Shown here: positions 30,446 through 40,714 of the stretch, piece by piece
How the letters are laid out: each line of letters opens with the position of its first letter
Position numbering within the stretch: position 1 is the stretch's first letter
From: an uncultured Pelagibacteraceae bacterium
Lineage (GTDB): Bacteria > Pseudomonadota > Alphaproteobacteria > Pelagibacterales > AG-422-B15
Assembly: GCA_902564295.1 (NCBI GenBank)
Contig: CACFAO010000003.1
Location: 1 to 64,000 of the forward strand
Direction: 5' to 3'
DNA: 64,000 nt
Notes under the pieces: model-generated
The model's database searches: none
Seen by the model: the letters and a program-made list of their open reading frames with translations, nothing else
What the model was told of the DNA's origin: nothing
Program-made: the position numbers and the translations under genes

Positions 30446-31375
30446 GTGAATAGAATTACAGAAATACTTGGTTCTAAATATCCAATTATACAGGCTCCAA
30501 TGGGATGGATAGCAAGAAGTGCATTAGCTTCAGCAGTTTCTAATGCTGGGGGGTTTGGAATTATTGAAACTTCATCAGGCGAGCTTGAGGAGTGTAAGCA
30601 GGAAATCAAAAAAATGAGTACACTCACCAATCGACCCTTTGGCGTGAATCTTCCAATTCTTTTTTTACGTGATGAAAGTATGATCAATTTAGTCATTGAG
30701 GAAAAAGTAAAATTTGTAACTACATCTGCAGGCGATCCAGCAAAATATATTCATATTTTAAAAGATGCAGGTATTAAAGTGTTTCATGCTGTACCAAGTT
30801 TAGCAGGTGCACTAAAAGCAATAAAAGCTGGTGTAGATGGCTTAGTAGTTGAAGGAACTGAGGGAGGTGGATTTAAAAATCCTGAAGAAGTTGGACTTTA
30901 CGTATTATTACAGTCTATTAGAAAGCATTCTGATATACCAATGGTTGCGGCTGGAGGTATAGTTGATGGCATAGGAATGGCTGCAGCATTTGCAGCAGGA
31001 GCTGAGGGAATACAAATGGGGACAAGGTTTGTATCATCTAAAGAGAGTCCGGTGCATCAAAATTACAAGCAAGCAATTTTAGACTCAGACGAACAAGGAA
31101 CTTACATATTAAATAAAAAATCTAAACCCTGTGTTCGTGCAATAAAAACTGACTTCACTCACGGTATTTATGAAAAAGGTGAAATGGATATGTCCGCAAT
31201 GTTTGGTATTAAGAAACTTTATTTTGAGGGTGACATGAACGCAGCTCCAGCATTGGCAGGACAATCGATGGGCTTAATTGATGAGATCAAAGGTGTTGAA
31301 GAAATTATCAATGAAACCATTTCACAGTTTAATGAAGTGTGTAAAAAAATGGGAAATCACAATTTTGCTAATTAA
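30446..31375 (+). CDS. Nitronate monooxygenase (2-nitropropane dioxygenase family)
   Basis: PIIQAPMGWIARSALASAVSNAGGFGII, VEGTEGGGF, AAGGIVDGIGMAAAFAAGAEGIQMGTRF. Confidence 0.93.
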   Translation: MNRITEILGSKYPIIQAPMGWIARSALASAVSNAGGFGIIETSSGELEECKQEIKKMSTLTNRPFGVNLPILFLRDESMINLVIEEKVKFVTTSAGDPAKYIHILKDAGIKVFHAVPSLAGALKAIKAGVDGLVVEGTEGGGFKNPEEVGLYVLLQSIRKHSDIPMVAAGGIVDGIGMAAAFAAGAEGIQMGTRFVSSKESPVHQNYKQAILDSDEQGTYILNKKSKPCVRAIKTDFTHGIYEKGEMDMSAMFGIKKLYFEGDMNAAPALAGQSMGLIDEIKGVEEIINETISQFNEVCKKMGNHNFAN

Positions 31376-31849
31376 ATGAAATTTATTACCCCTTTGCCAA
31401 AGGAAGCAAACAACAATTATCAGGGTTTAAAATTTGCACTTTGGTTTTTTTATTTATATCTCGCATTAGTAGCGTTCAGGTCTTTTACCCATATGTTTGC
31501 TCAAGATGCTGGTTTAAACTCAATTGCTTCAATAATAATTTTTCCAGAGGTTAATAATTTAAATCCTAATAGTGTAATTTATCTTATAGGTTCTTTATGG
31601 GGTGGATCGCAGATTGTAGTACTTTTTATATCAATAATAATTCTTATTAAATACAAAAGCCTTTTATCACTAGCCTGGCTAGTTTTCGTATTCGATAATA
31701 TATTAAGAATTATAACGATGACGATGCATAATTTAGATCAGGATTATCTCACTTCAACTGCTCCAGGAGGTTTAGTTGGGACAAGTGTCATGTTATTTGT
31801 TACACTTTTAATGTTTTTTATCTCGACCATTGAAAGGAAACAGAAATGA
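31376..31849 (+). CDS. Integral membrane protein, unknown function
   Basis: Four hydrophobic segments; operon-like spacing. Confidence 0.65.
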   Translation: MKFITPLPKEANNNYQGLKFALWFFYLYLALVAFRSFTHMFAQDAGLNSIASIIIFPEVNNLNPNSVIYLIGSLWGGSQIVVLFISIIILIKYKSLLSLAWLVFVFDNILRIITMTMHNLDQDYLTSTAPGGLVGTSVMLFVTLLMFFISTIERKQK

Positions 31850-32268
31850 AAGTAGAAAATCGTGTTTTTCCAAACAGAGAACAAATGAAAGGTTTTTTTG
31901 AGAATACGAATGACGATGAGCCAATATTCATGCTCAATCTTCTCAAGTTCAAAGAGAAAGCGGAATATAAAGATGGGAGAGAAACCAACCTAACCGGAAG
32001 AGAGGCTTATACAATTTATGCTGAGTTTATGGGTAAACATCTAAAGGAAATTGGAGGAGAATTAGTTTTGCATACAGATGTAAAACGTTTAGCGGTCGGT
32101 AAAGTTGAAGAATTATGGGACGTTGTTGCTATTGCAAAATGGCCTTCAAGAAAAATAATGGGTGAAAATATGATGCCCAGTGATCCAGAATATCTTGAAG
32201 CTTATCAGCACCGTGAAGCAGGATTAGCAGGCCAATTAAACATTGAAACAAAAGAAATTAATGATTGA
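31846..32268 (+). CDS. DUF1330-like protein
   Basis: [22 protein letters not shown]...[23 protein letters not shown]. Confidence 0.7.
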   Translation: MKVENRVFPNREQMKGFFENTNDDEPIFMLNLLKFKEKAEYKDGRETNLTGREAYTIYAEFMGKHLKEIGGELVLHTDVKRLAVGKVEELWDVVAIAKWPSRKIMGENMMPSDPEYLEAYQHREAGLAGQLNIETKEIND

Positions 32269-32947
32269 ATTATATACTTCACCTACACCAAATGGATATA
32301 AGATTTCAGTAGCTCTTGAGGAGTTGGAAATACCTTACAATGTTCATGTTGTGAATTTACAAGCTGGTGATCAAAAGAAGCCTGAATTTTTAGCAATGAA
32401 TCCTAATGGGCGTATTCCCGTAATAGTTGATACTGAAAATGATAACCTTTCAATAATGGAAAGTGGTGCACAACTAATTTATTTAGCTGAGAAAGCAGGC
32501 AAACTACTGCCTACAGAGTCAATTGCACGTTCAAAAGTTATTCAGTGGTTAATGTTTCAAATGGGAGGAATTGGTCCGATGATGGGGCAGGCCAATGTTT
32601 TCTTTCGTTATTGGCCTGGTGAAAAATTACAGCCAGCAATCGACCGTTATCAAAACGAAGGAAGACGCTTGTTTGAAGTTATGGAGACACGTTTAAAAGA
32701 TAATGAGTTTCTCGCTGATGATTTTAGTATAGCTGATATTGCAAATTGGTGTTGGGTAAGAACATATAAATGGTCAGGTGTGAATATCGACGGTCTTGAA
32801 GGTGTAAAAAGATGGATGCAGATGATGGAGGATAGACCGGCTTGCAAAAAAGGGGTTGCAGTACCAATCGATATTATGGAGTTGATGAGAAATATGAAAC
32901 AGTCAAAAGATCTAACCGATACCGGTTCAAAAATAATTCAGAAGTAG
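32243..32947 (+). CDS. Glutathione S-transferase (YghU/YfcG-like)
   Basis: [56 protein letters not shown]. Confidence 0.9.
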   Translation: MKQKKLMIELYTSPTPNGYKISVALEELEIPYNVHVVNLQAGDQKKPEFLAMNPNGRIPVIVDTENDNLSIMESGAQLIYLAEKAGKLLPTESIARSKVIQWLMFQMGGIGPMMGQANVFFRYWPGEKLQPAIDRYQNEGRRLFEVMETRLKDNEFLADDFSIADIANWCWVRTYKWSGVNIDGLEGVKRWMQMMEDRPACKKGVAVPIDIMELMRNMKQSKDLTDTGSKIIQK

Positions 32948-32954
32948 GAGAATA

Positions 32955-33995
32955 ATGATGAGTTTACCAAATCCATTAGTTGTTCTCGGCGGTGTTGGCT
33001 CACCCTATACACGTAAGATGCTTTCATATCTTAGGTATAAACGTATTCCTCATAAAATGATTTGGGGAGACCCTTCAAAATATCTTGATAAAGAGGGTAT
33101 TGAAAAGCCCAAGCCTGGATTACTACCAACATTTGTTTTACCTGATGAAAATGGAAATTTAAAAGCTGTAACAGATTCGACTCCGTTAATAAGAAGGATT
33201 GATAAAGAGGTTAGTGAGCGAAGCACTATTCCATCTGATCCTGCACTTGCGTTTATAAATTATTTAATTGAAGATTTTGCTGATGAGTGGGGAACGAAAT
33301 ATATGTTTCATTATAGATGGCACGATCAAAAAGATGCTGAAAATGCAGGAACAATTTTACCTCTTCAAACCGTAGGAATGATGCCAAATGAAATGCTAGA
33401 TAATTTAAAGGGAATGATAAGTAAAAGGCAGATAGACAGGTTATGGGTAGTGGGTTCCAACAATGATACAGCTCCTATCATTGATGCAAGTTTCAAACGC
33501 TTATTGGGTATACTTGAGAAACATTTCACATCAACACCCTATTTGATAAGTAATAGACCCTCATCAAGTGATTTTGCAATGTATGGTCAACTGTCTCAAC
33601 TTGTAAACTTTGATCCCACGCCAAGAGAAATTTGTCATGAAGTTTCTCTAAGGACAGTAGCATGGGTTGGTTTAATTGAAGATCAGTCTGGTATTGAGGT
33701 AGATGACGAACAATGGGGATCAATTGATACTTTGCCGTCAACGGTAAAAGATTTACTGACAGAAATTGGAAAGGGATATGTTCATGCGCAGTTATCAAAT
33801 GCTAAAGCAATTGAAAATGGCGATAAAGAATGGCAAACAGAGATTGATGGATGTCTATGGAAACAAAAATCATTTCCTTACCAGGCAAAGTGTTTAAAGT
33901 GGCTTAACGAAGAATATAAAATGCTTAAAGAAAATGATCAGAAAAAAGTGAATGATCTTTTTAAAGATACTGGATGTGAAAGGTTAATATTTTAG
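32955..33995 (+). CDS. Glutathione S-transferase-like protein
   Basis: GGVGSPYTRKMLSYLRYKRIPHKMIWGDP thioredoxin-fold N-terminus; alpha-helical C-terminus. Confidence 0.8.
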   Translation: MMSLPNPLVVLGGVGSPYTRKMLSYLRYKRIPHKMIWGDPSKYLDKEGIEKPKPGLLPTFVLPDENGNLKAVTDSTPLIRRIDKEVSERSTIPSDPALAFINYLIEDFADEWGTKYMFHYRWHDQKDAENAGTILPLQTVGMMPNEMLDNLKGMISKRQIDRLWVVGSNNDTAPIIDASFKRLLGILEKHFTSTPYLISNRPSSSDFAMYGQLSQLVNFDPTPREICHEVSLRTVAWVGLIEDQSGIEVDDEQWGSIDTLPSTVKDLLTEIGKGYVHAQLSNAKAIENGDKEWQTEIDGCLWKQKSFPYQAKCLKWLNEEYKMLKENDQKKVNDLFKDTGCERLIF

Positions 33996-33997
33996 AT

Positions 33998-34636
33998 ATG
34001 AAAGTAGATTTATATTTCTCTTTTAGAAGTCCATACTCTTATTTTATCTTACCACGCATCGTTTTGTTAAGAGATAAGCACGGTGTTGATATAAACTTTA
34101 AACAAGTCTATCCGTTAGCAATAAGAGAACCAGAATTCTTTAAAGGTAAGAACATATTTACATATTTTCTTCCAAAACGATTTGATTATTTTTTACAGGC
34201 AAACAAACTGGGTATGGTATTTAAAAAACCAAATCCCGATCCAATAAAACAAAATATGCTAACTGGTAAAATTTCTGACGATCAGCCACGTATATTTAAG
34301 TTATGTCATTACTGCCAGGCAATAGAAAAAGAAAGACAACTTGATTTTGCCGTAGAAGTTTCAAGCAAGATTTGGAGTGGTATGAAAAATTGGAATTCTG
34401 ATGATTCAATTTCTGAGTCATCATCAAAATTAGGCTTAAATCATAATGATATTGAAAAAAAACGAACAGAGGCTGAGCAAAGCTTGATTGATGAAATAAA
34501 ATTAAACCAAAAGGAACAGTTAGAAGCAGGTCATCATGGAGTTCCACTAACAGTCTATAAAGACAAGTTTTTCTTTGGGCAAGACCGATTTAATGATCTC
34601 TTAAGAGTATTAAAAAAAGATGGACTTGAGTTATAG
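33998..34636 (+). CDS. 2-hydroxychromene-2-carboxylate isomerase/DsbA-like thioredoxin-fold protein
   Basis: VDLYFSFRSPYSYFILPRI and HHGVPLTVYKDKFFFGQDRFNDLL. Confidence 0.85.
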   Translation: MKVDLYFSFRSPYSYFILPRIVLLRDKHGVDINFKQVYPLAIREPEFFKGKNIFTYFLPKRFDYFLQANKLGMVFKKPNPDPIKQNMLTGKISDDQPRIFKLCHYCQAIEKERQLDFAVEVSSKIWSGMKNWNSDDSISESSSKLGLNHNDIEKKRTEAEQSLIDEIKLNQKEQLEAGHHGVPLTVYKDKFFFGQDRFNDLLRVLKKDGLEL

Positions 34637-34661
34637 TATATTTAATGAATAGTCATAACTT

Positions 34662-35534
34662 TTATTGAGCTGAAATTCCTCTTATTCTCTCAGATCTTCT
34701 TCTCAATAACTCAGTCACAATTAGTATTAGCGTCGAAAGTACAATTAAGCATGTAGCAACAGCCATGATCGTCGGGCTGAGCTGCTCTCTCAAACCAGTC
34801 CACATTTGAAGTGGGATAGTTGTAAGATTTCTATCTCCTCCTGCCACGAAAAGAATTACAACGATTTCATCAAAAGAAGTAACAAATGCAAATAAAGCAC
34901 CTGAGATTATACCAGGTGTTATTAGAGGTAATGTAATTTTAAAAAAGGTGTTTGTTGGTGTACTTCCAAGACTTGAAGCTGCACGCGTAATACTATCATC
35001 AAATCCGCTTAATGTCGCAGTAACTGTTATAACAACAAATGGTGTACCTAAGATAATATGAGCAATGATGATGCCAGGAAAAGTTGCAGCTAATCCAAGT
35101 TTTGCAAGTGAAAAGAAGATAGCTGAGCCAGAAATAATTAATGGAATAATCATCGGTGAAATTAATACGCTCATGATTAACTGTTTGTAAGGCATGTAAC
35201 GACTGCTAAGACCTAATGCTGCAACAGTTCCAAGTACGGTTGCACCTATTGTTGAGAAAAATGCATAATACACACTGTTTCGAGCTGCTATTCCCCAAGG
35301 ATTCTTAGTTCCATAAATCATGTCTTCATACCACCTAAGTGAGAACGCCTCTGGCTGTAATGCAAGCATGCCATCAGAAAAGTGGATATACTGCTCAGCA
35401 TTGAATGACAGAGGTATGATTACAAAAAGAGGTGCAATTAAAAATACAAAAACTGCAGTACAGATAACTATGTAAGAGTAGTGCCAAACTCTGTACCTCA
35501 TTTCTGTATATTTTGGTAATGCCATATTATCCAA
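34662..35534 (-). CDS. potC: Polyamine-type ABC transporter permease (PotC-like)
   Basis: Binding-protein-dependent permease EAA-like motif AASSLGSTPTNTFFKITLPLITPGI. Confidence 0.88.
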   Translation of the reverse strand: MDNMALPKYTEMRYRVWHYSYIVICTAVFVFLIAPLFVIIPLSFNAEQYIHFSDGMLALQPEAFSLRWYEDMIYGTKNPWGIAARNSVYYAFFSTIGATVLGTVAALGLSSRYMPYKQLIMSVLISPMIIPLIISGSAIFFSLAKLGLAATFPGIIIAHIILGTPFVVITVTATLSGFDDSITRAASSLGSTPTNTFFKITLPLITPGIISGALFAFVTSFDEIVVILFVAGGDRNLTTIPLQMWTGLREQLSPTIMAVATCLIVLSTLILIVTELLRRRSERIRGISAQ

Positions 35535-36810
35535 GCCTCATGTTGTCAATGCCAACTATCTTATTATAGAGCCAGTAAACTACGAGCACTGCTATTAAAA
35601 GAACTGTTGCCATTGCCGTTGCAAGTGACCAATCAAGTGATTGCTGCATGTGATATGCAATTCTATTACTTATTAAGATCCCTTTTGCACCACCCACCAA
35701 CGCAGGCGTTATGTAGTAACCAATCGCTAAAACAAATACAAGAATTGAACCCGCACTTATACCAGCATATGTCAAAGGAAAATATATTTTTCTAAACGCA
35801 TGGAATGGTGTTGCACCCATTGAAGTTGCAGCGCGCATTAAACTTGGTGAAATTGTTTTCATTACACTATAAAGAGGCAAAACCATGAATGGCAATAAAA
35901 TTTGTGTCATTGCAATGAATGTACCTGTCATATTATACATGAGCTCAAGTCTCGACTCATCTGCAACAAATCCAAGCGACACTAAGGTATCATTTAACAC
36001 TCCTTGCTTTTGTAATAAAACCATCCAACTAGATGTTCTAACAAGCAGTGACGTCCAGAAGGGCAAGAGGACACAGATCATTAATAGATTCGAATAACGA
36101 GTTGGTAAGACTGAAAGTAAGTGTGAAATAGGGTAAGCTAGGATAAAGCAACAGAAAGTTACTCCGACGGCAACAAATATCGTTCTTAGCCACAAGGTTA
36201 CATTAATTCTAAGCTTTTCAGGAATCCTTTCAATTGAGCCATCAAATCTTTGTTCGTAATCAAATGTCGTTAAATATTTTCTAAAATGGTATGCGTCAGT
36301 TCCTCTTTTTAATGCCTGCCAATATTCAATGTCACCCCATTTTTTATGTACATCAATGAATTGATCTAGAAAGTTAGCATTTTCATCAAAGTCTTTAAGT
36401 TTCCGTGAAGTCTTTTTAATAAGACTTGTAAATCCACCTTTTTCATAATTCAAACGAGTTGCAATCTTGCCATGGTACTTATTTTCTACAGCAGTCTTTA
36501 ATTCATAATAAAATGTTGATGTTACATCCTCGCCAGGCATTTCACCACCATCCCATGTCTGCATGACCTCGTGTGTTTCTGTAAGAAATGAGTTCATTTC
36601 GGCGTTATCAATACTTCGCCCCAACATCTGAAAAATAGGAATTACGTATGCAAAAACAATGAAGAACAGAAGCGGCGCGGCCAGCAGAAAAGCAGTAGTT
36701 CTGCGTCTTCTCTCAACTTTTTTTAGTTTGACGGATAGAAGTTCTCCATCCGAGGTTCTTATTTCGGCAGTCATATTTAAAAGGATACTTAATTTGAGGT
36801 GCTTGGGCAA
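35527..36810 (-). CDS. potB: Polyamine-type ABC transporter permease (PotB-like) with large extracytoplasmic insert
   Basis: AATSMGATPFHAFRKIYFPLTYAGI EAA-like motif; ~130 residues between first and second TM. Confidence 0.86.
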   Translation of the reverse strand: MPKHLKLSILLNMTAEIRTSDGELLSVKLKKVERRRRTTAFLLAAPLLFFIVFAYVIPIFQMLGRSIDNAEMNSFLTETHEVMQTWDGGEMPGEDVTSTFYYELKTAVENKYHGKIATRLNYEKGGFTSLIKKTSRKLKDFDENANFLDQFIDVHKKWGDIEYWQALKRGTDAYHFRKYLTTFDYEQRFDGSIERIPEKLRINVTLWLRTIFVAVGVTFCCFILAYPISHLLSVLPTRYSNLLMICVLLPFWTSLLVRTSSWMVLLQKQGVLNDTLVSLGFVADESRLELMYNMTGTFIAMTQILLPFMVLPLYSVMKTISPSLMRAATSMGATPFHAFRKIYFPLTYAGISAGSILVFVLAIGYYITPALVGGAKGILISNRIAYHMQQSLDWSLATAMATVLLIAVLVVYWLYNKIVGIDNMRLG

Positions 36811-36827
36811 CCCATAGGTTGCCCAAG
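36802..36827 (-). terminator. Strong stem-loop in potD-potB intercistronic gap (attenuator/mRNA-stabilising hairpin)
   Basis: CTTGGGCAACC-CATA-GGTTGCCCAAG, 11-bp perfect stem; no T-tract follows on the minus strand. Confidence 0.6.
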
Positions 36828-36835
36828 TTTAAACC

Positions 36836-37957
36836 TTATAGGTTAGCTTTCCAAGCTTCCCAAGCGTCGTTGATTTCAGTGTTGTTATCAGCATACCACT
36901 CAGGGTTCATAAGAACGTAGTTCTCAGTATTTGATGGAGCAGTAGGCATGTGAGGCATAATCTCAACAGCACCTGCTTGCTCAGAATAGAACCACGGCTC
37001 ATCAGCCATGATCACATCAAGAGATGAGATACGGAAAGGAGCGTAAGCAATGTGCTTAGCACTTCCAGCTAAACCTTCAGAACTAGTGAAGTACTGAAGA
37101 GCTTTCATAGCTTCTTCTTGGTTTGGTCCACCTTTAACAAGTACGAAGTACTCATAATCAAGGATCTGACCATCCCATACCATTTTCATTGGTGAGCCTT
37201 CGTTCACGATGGCATTGAAGTGACGTCCATTCCAACCAGTAGCCATGATAGCTTCACCAGATACTAACTGCTCAGGTGGTTGTGCACCAGCTGACCAGAA
37301 AATGCATCCACCGTTAGGGTTTGTGCAAAGATCTGTAAGCTTATCAAGAGCTCTATCAATTCCATTATCTTCCATGTAGTCATACACATCAGATGCAGGA
37401 ACACCATCAGCAACTAGAGCAAACTCTAAGTTTGACATAGCTGAAGAGTAGATAGATCTTACTCCTGGATATTTATCTGGGTTAAAGAAGTCCTCCATTG
37501 AATCTGGATAACTTCCATCAAAATTTACATTGTCAGTGTTGTAAGCGTAGTTCCATGAATAAAGAATGTTACCCACAGCACAATCACTAGGCATTGGAGC
37601 AAAGAAATCGTCACTTGCTTTCATACCGTTAACACCAGCAGGGAAGTCGTTATCGAAATCGAATTCTACAAACAATCCTTCGTCACAACCGATAATTGTA
37701 TCACGTGCATACACATCGATAATATCCCAAGTAATCGCTCCAGACTCGACCTGAGCTTTAATTTCACTCAAACCTCCACTGTAGTCGATCCAGTTTACTT
37801 GGACGCCACTCATTTCCTGATATGGGTCCCCGTAACCTAGCTTTTGACTTTCTGTATAAGCGCCTCCCCATGACACTACGTTTACTTCCGCAGCTGTAGC
37901 CATAGATGGAGCCACCAATAAAGCAGCCAAAGAGATTAGTTTAGTTAATCTAGACAT
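36836..37957 (-). CDS. potD: Polyamine-type ABC transporter substrate-binding protein (PotD-like)
   Basis: Signal peptide MSRLTKLISLAALLVAPSMATA; VNVVSWGGAYTESQ; SBP fold. Start at 37957 preceded by GGAG-type RBS. Confidence 0.9.
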   Translation of the reverse strand: MSRLTKLISLAALLVAPSMATAAEVNVVSWGGAYTESQKLGYGDPYQEMSGVQVNWIDYSGGLSEIKAQVESGAITWDIIDVYARDTIIGCDEGLFVEFDFDNDFPAGVNGMKASDDFFAPMPSDCAVGNILYSWNYAYNTDNVNFDGSYPDSMEDFFNPDKYPGVRSIYSSAMSNLEFALVADGVPASDVYDYMEDNGIDRALDKLTDLCTNPNGGCIFWSAGAQPPEQLVSGEAIMATGWNGRHFNAIVNEGSPMKMVWDGQILDYEYFVLVKGGPNQEEAMKALQYFTSSEGLAGSAKHIAYAPFRISSLDVIMADEPWFYSEQAGAVEIMPHMPTAPSNTENYVLMNPEWYADNNTEINDAWEAWKANL

Positions 37958-38078
37958 GATTAATCGTCTCCTTTTTTTATATAAAGAAATATTACACAAG
38001 GCCTTGAGCAAAAACGCAACAAAAAAAAAGATTATTTTTCAACAAATTAATGTTGAATCTAGATGTAGTATCAAAGGA

Positions 38079-39167
38079 TTAGTAATCTAGAGCCCTGCAG
38101 TCATGAGATGACCAGCCAAGGTCCAATTTGTCGCCTACGTTAAGCTTTAAATCACTGCTCGCGTTTGGAACTTTTAAAATAAAGTCATCATTACCAAGAA
38201 GATTTACACGCACCCTAGTATGATCTCCATGGTAGATAATTTCGCGTATCTCACTTGTGAATTTATTTTCAAGTTGTTCATTTGGATCAATACTCACTCG
38301 CTCAGGTCTTAGAGAAATTCTAGATTTTTCCCCAGAAGAGTTCACAGCAATAGGATTAGCGATAATAGTTTCACCAGAGTCAGTTTCAATCTTTGCTGAA
38401 CCAGATGCGATTTCTTTTACAGTTCCGGTGAAAGTATTATTTTCTCCGATAAAGCTTGCAACAAACGAATTTACCGGCGTTTCATATAATTCATTAGGTC
38501 CAGAAAGCTGTTGAACCTTACCGTCATTAAATACAGCAATTCGGTTTGACATGGTCAGAGCTTCACCTTGGTCGTGCGTAACATAAACAACAGTTACTCC
38601 TAATGACTCGTGAATGTGCTTTAATTCATACTGCATACTCTCTCGTAAATTTTTATCAAGAGCTCCAAGAGGTTCATCCATTAATACAAGTTTTGGATCA
38701 AACACAAGCGCGCGAGCAACAGCAACTCTCTGTTGCTGACCACCAGATAATTGTGCAGGCATTCTGTTTTCAAAACCTGTTAATGAAACCATTTTCAAAG
38801 TTTTATTAATTCTCTCTTCAATTTCTGATTTATTCACTTTTCTTACTTTAAGAGGAAAAGCTAAATTTTCATAAACTGATAAATGCGGAAACAAAGCATA
38901 ATTCTGAAAGACCATACCGATGCCACGTTTATGAGGAGGAATATTGTTTATTGGACGTCCATCAAAATATATCTCTCCGTTAGTTGGAGTTTCAAAGCCA
39001 GCAAGCATCATGAGGGTTGTTGTTTTACCAGATCCCGAAGGACCAAGTAATGTAAGAAACTCTCCTTCAGCTATGTCTAAATCGAGACCTTTAACAACAA
39101 GCTCTTTACCATCGTAACTTTTGTCAACTTGTTCGAATTTTACAAAATCAGACTTGTTTGAATTCAT
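38079..39167 (-). CDS. potA: Polyamine-type ABC transporter ATPase (PotA-like)
   Basis: Walker A GPSGSGKTT, LSGGQQQRVAVARAL signature, TOBE-like C-terminus. Confidence 0.94.
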   Translation of the reverse strand: MNSNKSDFVKFEQVDKSYDGKELVVKGLDLDIAEGEFLTLLGPSGSGKTTTLMMLAGFETPTNGEIYFDGRPINNIPPHKRGIGMVFQNYALFPHLSVYENLAFPLKVRKVNKSEIEERINKTLKMVSLTGFENRMPAQLSGGQQQRVAVARALVFDPKLVLMDEPLGALDKNLRESMQYELKHIHESLGVTVVYVTHDQGEALTMSNRIAVFNDGKVQQLSGPNELYETPVNSFVASFIGENNTFTGTVKEIASGSAKIETDSGETIIANPIAVNSSGEKSRISLRPERVSIDPNEQLENKFTSEIREIIYHGDHTRVRVNLLGNDDFILKVPNASSDLKLNVGDKLDLGWSSHDCRALDY

Positions 39168-39222
39168 GACGGTAAGACTAAGGTAAAAATAGTTGGGAAT
39201 CTAGGAATTTTTGAACTAAATT

Positions 39223-39256
39223 AATACTGACCTTATTATAAAAATAGATCAGTATT
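39223..39256. promoter_or_regulatory. Inverted repeat AATACTGA-N18-TCAGTATT in the divergent promoter region
   Basis: 8-bp perfect inverted repeat between potA-like (-) and aldehyde dehydrogenase (+) genes. Confidence 0.5.
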
Positions 39257-39277
39257 TAACATGAAAGAATCTCACTT

Positions 39278-40711
39278 ATGAAAAAATACCAGCACTATAT
39301 AAACGGTAGATGGACCGATGCGTCAACTAAAGAACTTATTCCAGTTATTAATCCTGCGAATGAAGAGGTCATTGGTGAAGTAACTTGCGCAAAAGATGAT
39401 GATATTAATCAAGCAGTAGAGTCTGCTAAAAAAGCATACGAGTCTCGAATTCTTGTAGATATGAATCCGATGGAACGAGCAAAACTAATGCGACGTATTG
39501 CTGAAGAGCTTCGCAAGGTCAGTAAAGAAGGTGGGGCATTACTTTGTGCTGAAAATGGGAAACTGCTTACTGCTTCTGAATATGAATTTGTTGATGCAGC
39601 AAACTACTTTGATTACTACAGTGGCTTAACAGATAAAATTGAAGGTCAAACTATTCCTGTAAACAGTCAGGTCATGGATTATACAGTTTATGAACCTTAC
39701 GGTGTGTCAGGACATATTGTTCCTTGGAACTTTCCCATTGCAATGATTGCTCGTTCTTTGGCATGTTCGTTCGCAGCAGGAAATTCTACAGTCATAAAAC
39801 CTGCAGAATTAACACCTTTAGCAACCACTTCTTATTTTGCCCAAGCAATTCATAATGCTGAAGTTCCAAAAGGTTTAATAAACATAGTCACGGGTTATGG
39901 AAGTGAAGCAGGAGCCGCGCTAACTGCTCATCCGGACGTTGCTCAAATAACTTTTACTGGATCTGTAAAAACTGGAAAAGCAATTTTACACGCTGCAGCT
40001 GAAAGAGCTGTACCTGCTGTTGTAGAGTTGGGAGGAAAATCTGCTGCTGTTGTTTTACCGGATGCGGATATTGATAAAGTTGTAAATGCAACTAAGGTTG
40101 GAATTTTTAGCCAAGCTGGACAAATTTGTTCTGCAATGTCGAGAATGATAGTCCATAAATCTATCAAGGATGAGGTGCTTGAGAAGTTATCAAAGTTAGC
40201 AGCTTCAATAAAAGTAGGCCCTGGTGATGAAGAAGGTGTTGATCTAACACCTGTAATATCTGAGGAACAGCTTCAAAAAGTAGAAAATTATGCTCGTTCA
40301 GGTTTACAAGCTGGCGCTAAAGTAGTCTCAGGTGGCAACATAGTAGATAGAAAAGGTTTCTTCTTTGAACCCACAATTTATTCAGATGTTAAGCCCGATA
40401 TGACAATTGCACAGGAAGAAATTTTTGGACCATTCTTATCTGTTTTAGATTATGAAGATCATGAAGAAGCAATCCATATTGCAAACGACACAGATTATGG
40501 TTTAGCGGCTGGTGTATTTACTAAAGATGTTGACATGGCTACAAAAACAGCTTCACGTTTAAATGGTGGTCAAGTTTACGTGAATAGTTGGTTCACAGGA
40601 AGTATCGCAACTCCATTTGGAGGTTATAAGCAATCTGGTTACAGTCGCGAGAAGGGTCAACAAGCAATTAAAAGCTACTTACAGCTCAAGAACGTAGGAA
40701 TACAACTTTAA
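39278..40711 (+). CDS. NAD(P)-dependent aldehyde dehydrogenase (succinate-semialdehyde dehydrogenase-like)
   Basis: PWNFPIAMIARSLACSFAAGN, VELGGKSAAVVLPDAD, GQICSAMSRM catalytic Cys. Confidence 0.93.
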   Translation: MKKYQHYINGRWTDASTKELIPVINPANEEVIGEVTCAKDDDINQAVESAKKAYESRILVDMNPMERAKLMRRIAEELRKVSKEGGALLCAENGKLLTASEYEFVDAANYFDYYSGLTDKIEGQTIPVNSQVMDYTVYEPYGVSGHIVPWNFPIAMIARSLACSFAAGNSTVIKPAELTPLATTSYFAQAIHNAEVPKGLINIVTGYGSEAGAALTAHPDVAQITFTGSVKTGKAILHAAAERAVPAVVELGGKSAAVVLPDADIDKVVNATKVGIFSQAGQICSAMSRMIVHKSIKDEVLEKLSKLAASIKVGPGDEEGVDLTPVISEEQLQKVENYARSGLQAGAKVVSGGNIVDRKGFFFEPTIYSDVKPDMTIAQEEIFGPFLSVLDYEDHEEAIHIANDTDYGLAAGVFTKDVDMATKTASRLNGGQVYVNSWFTGSIATPFGGYKQSGYSREKGQQAIKSYLQLKNVGIQL

Positions 40712-40714
40712 GTA

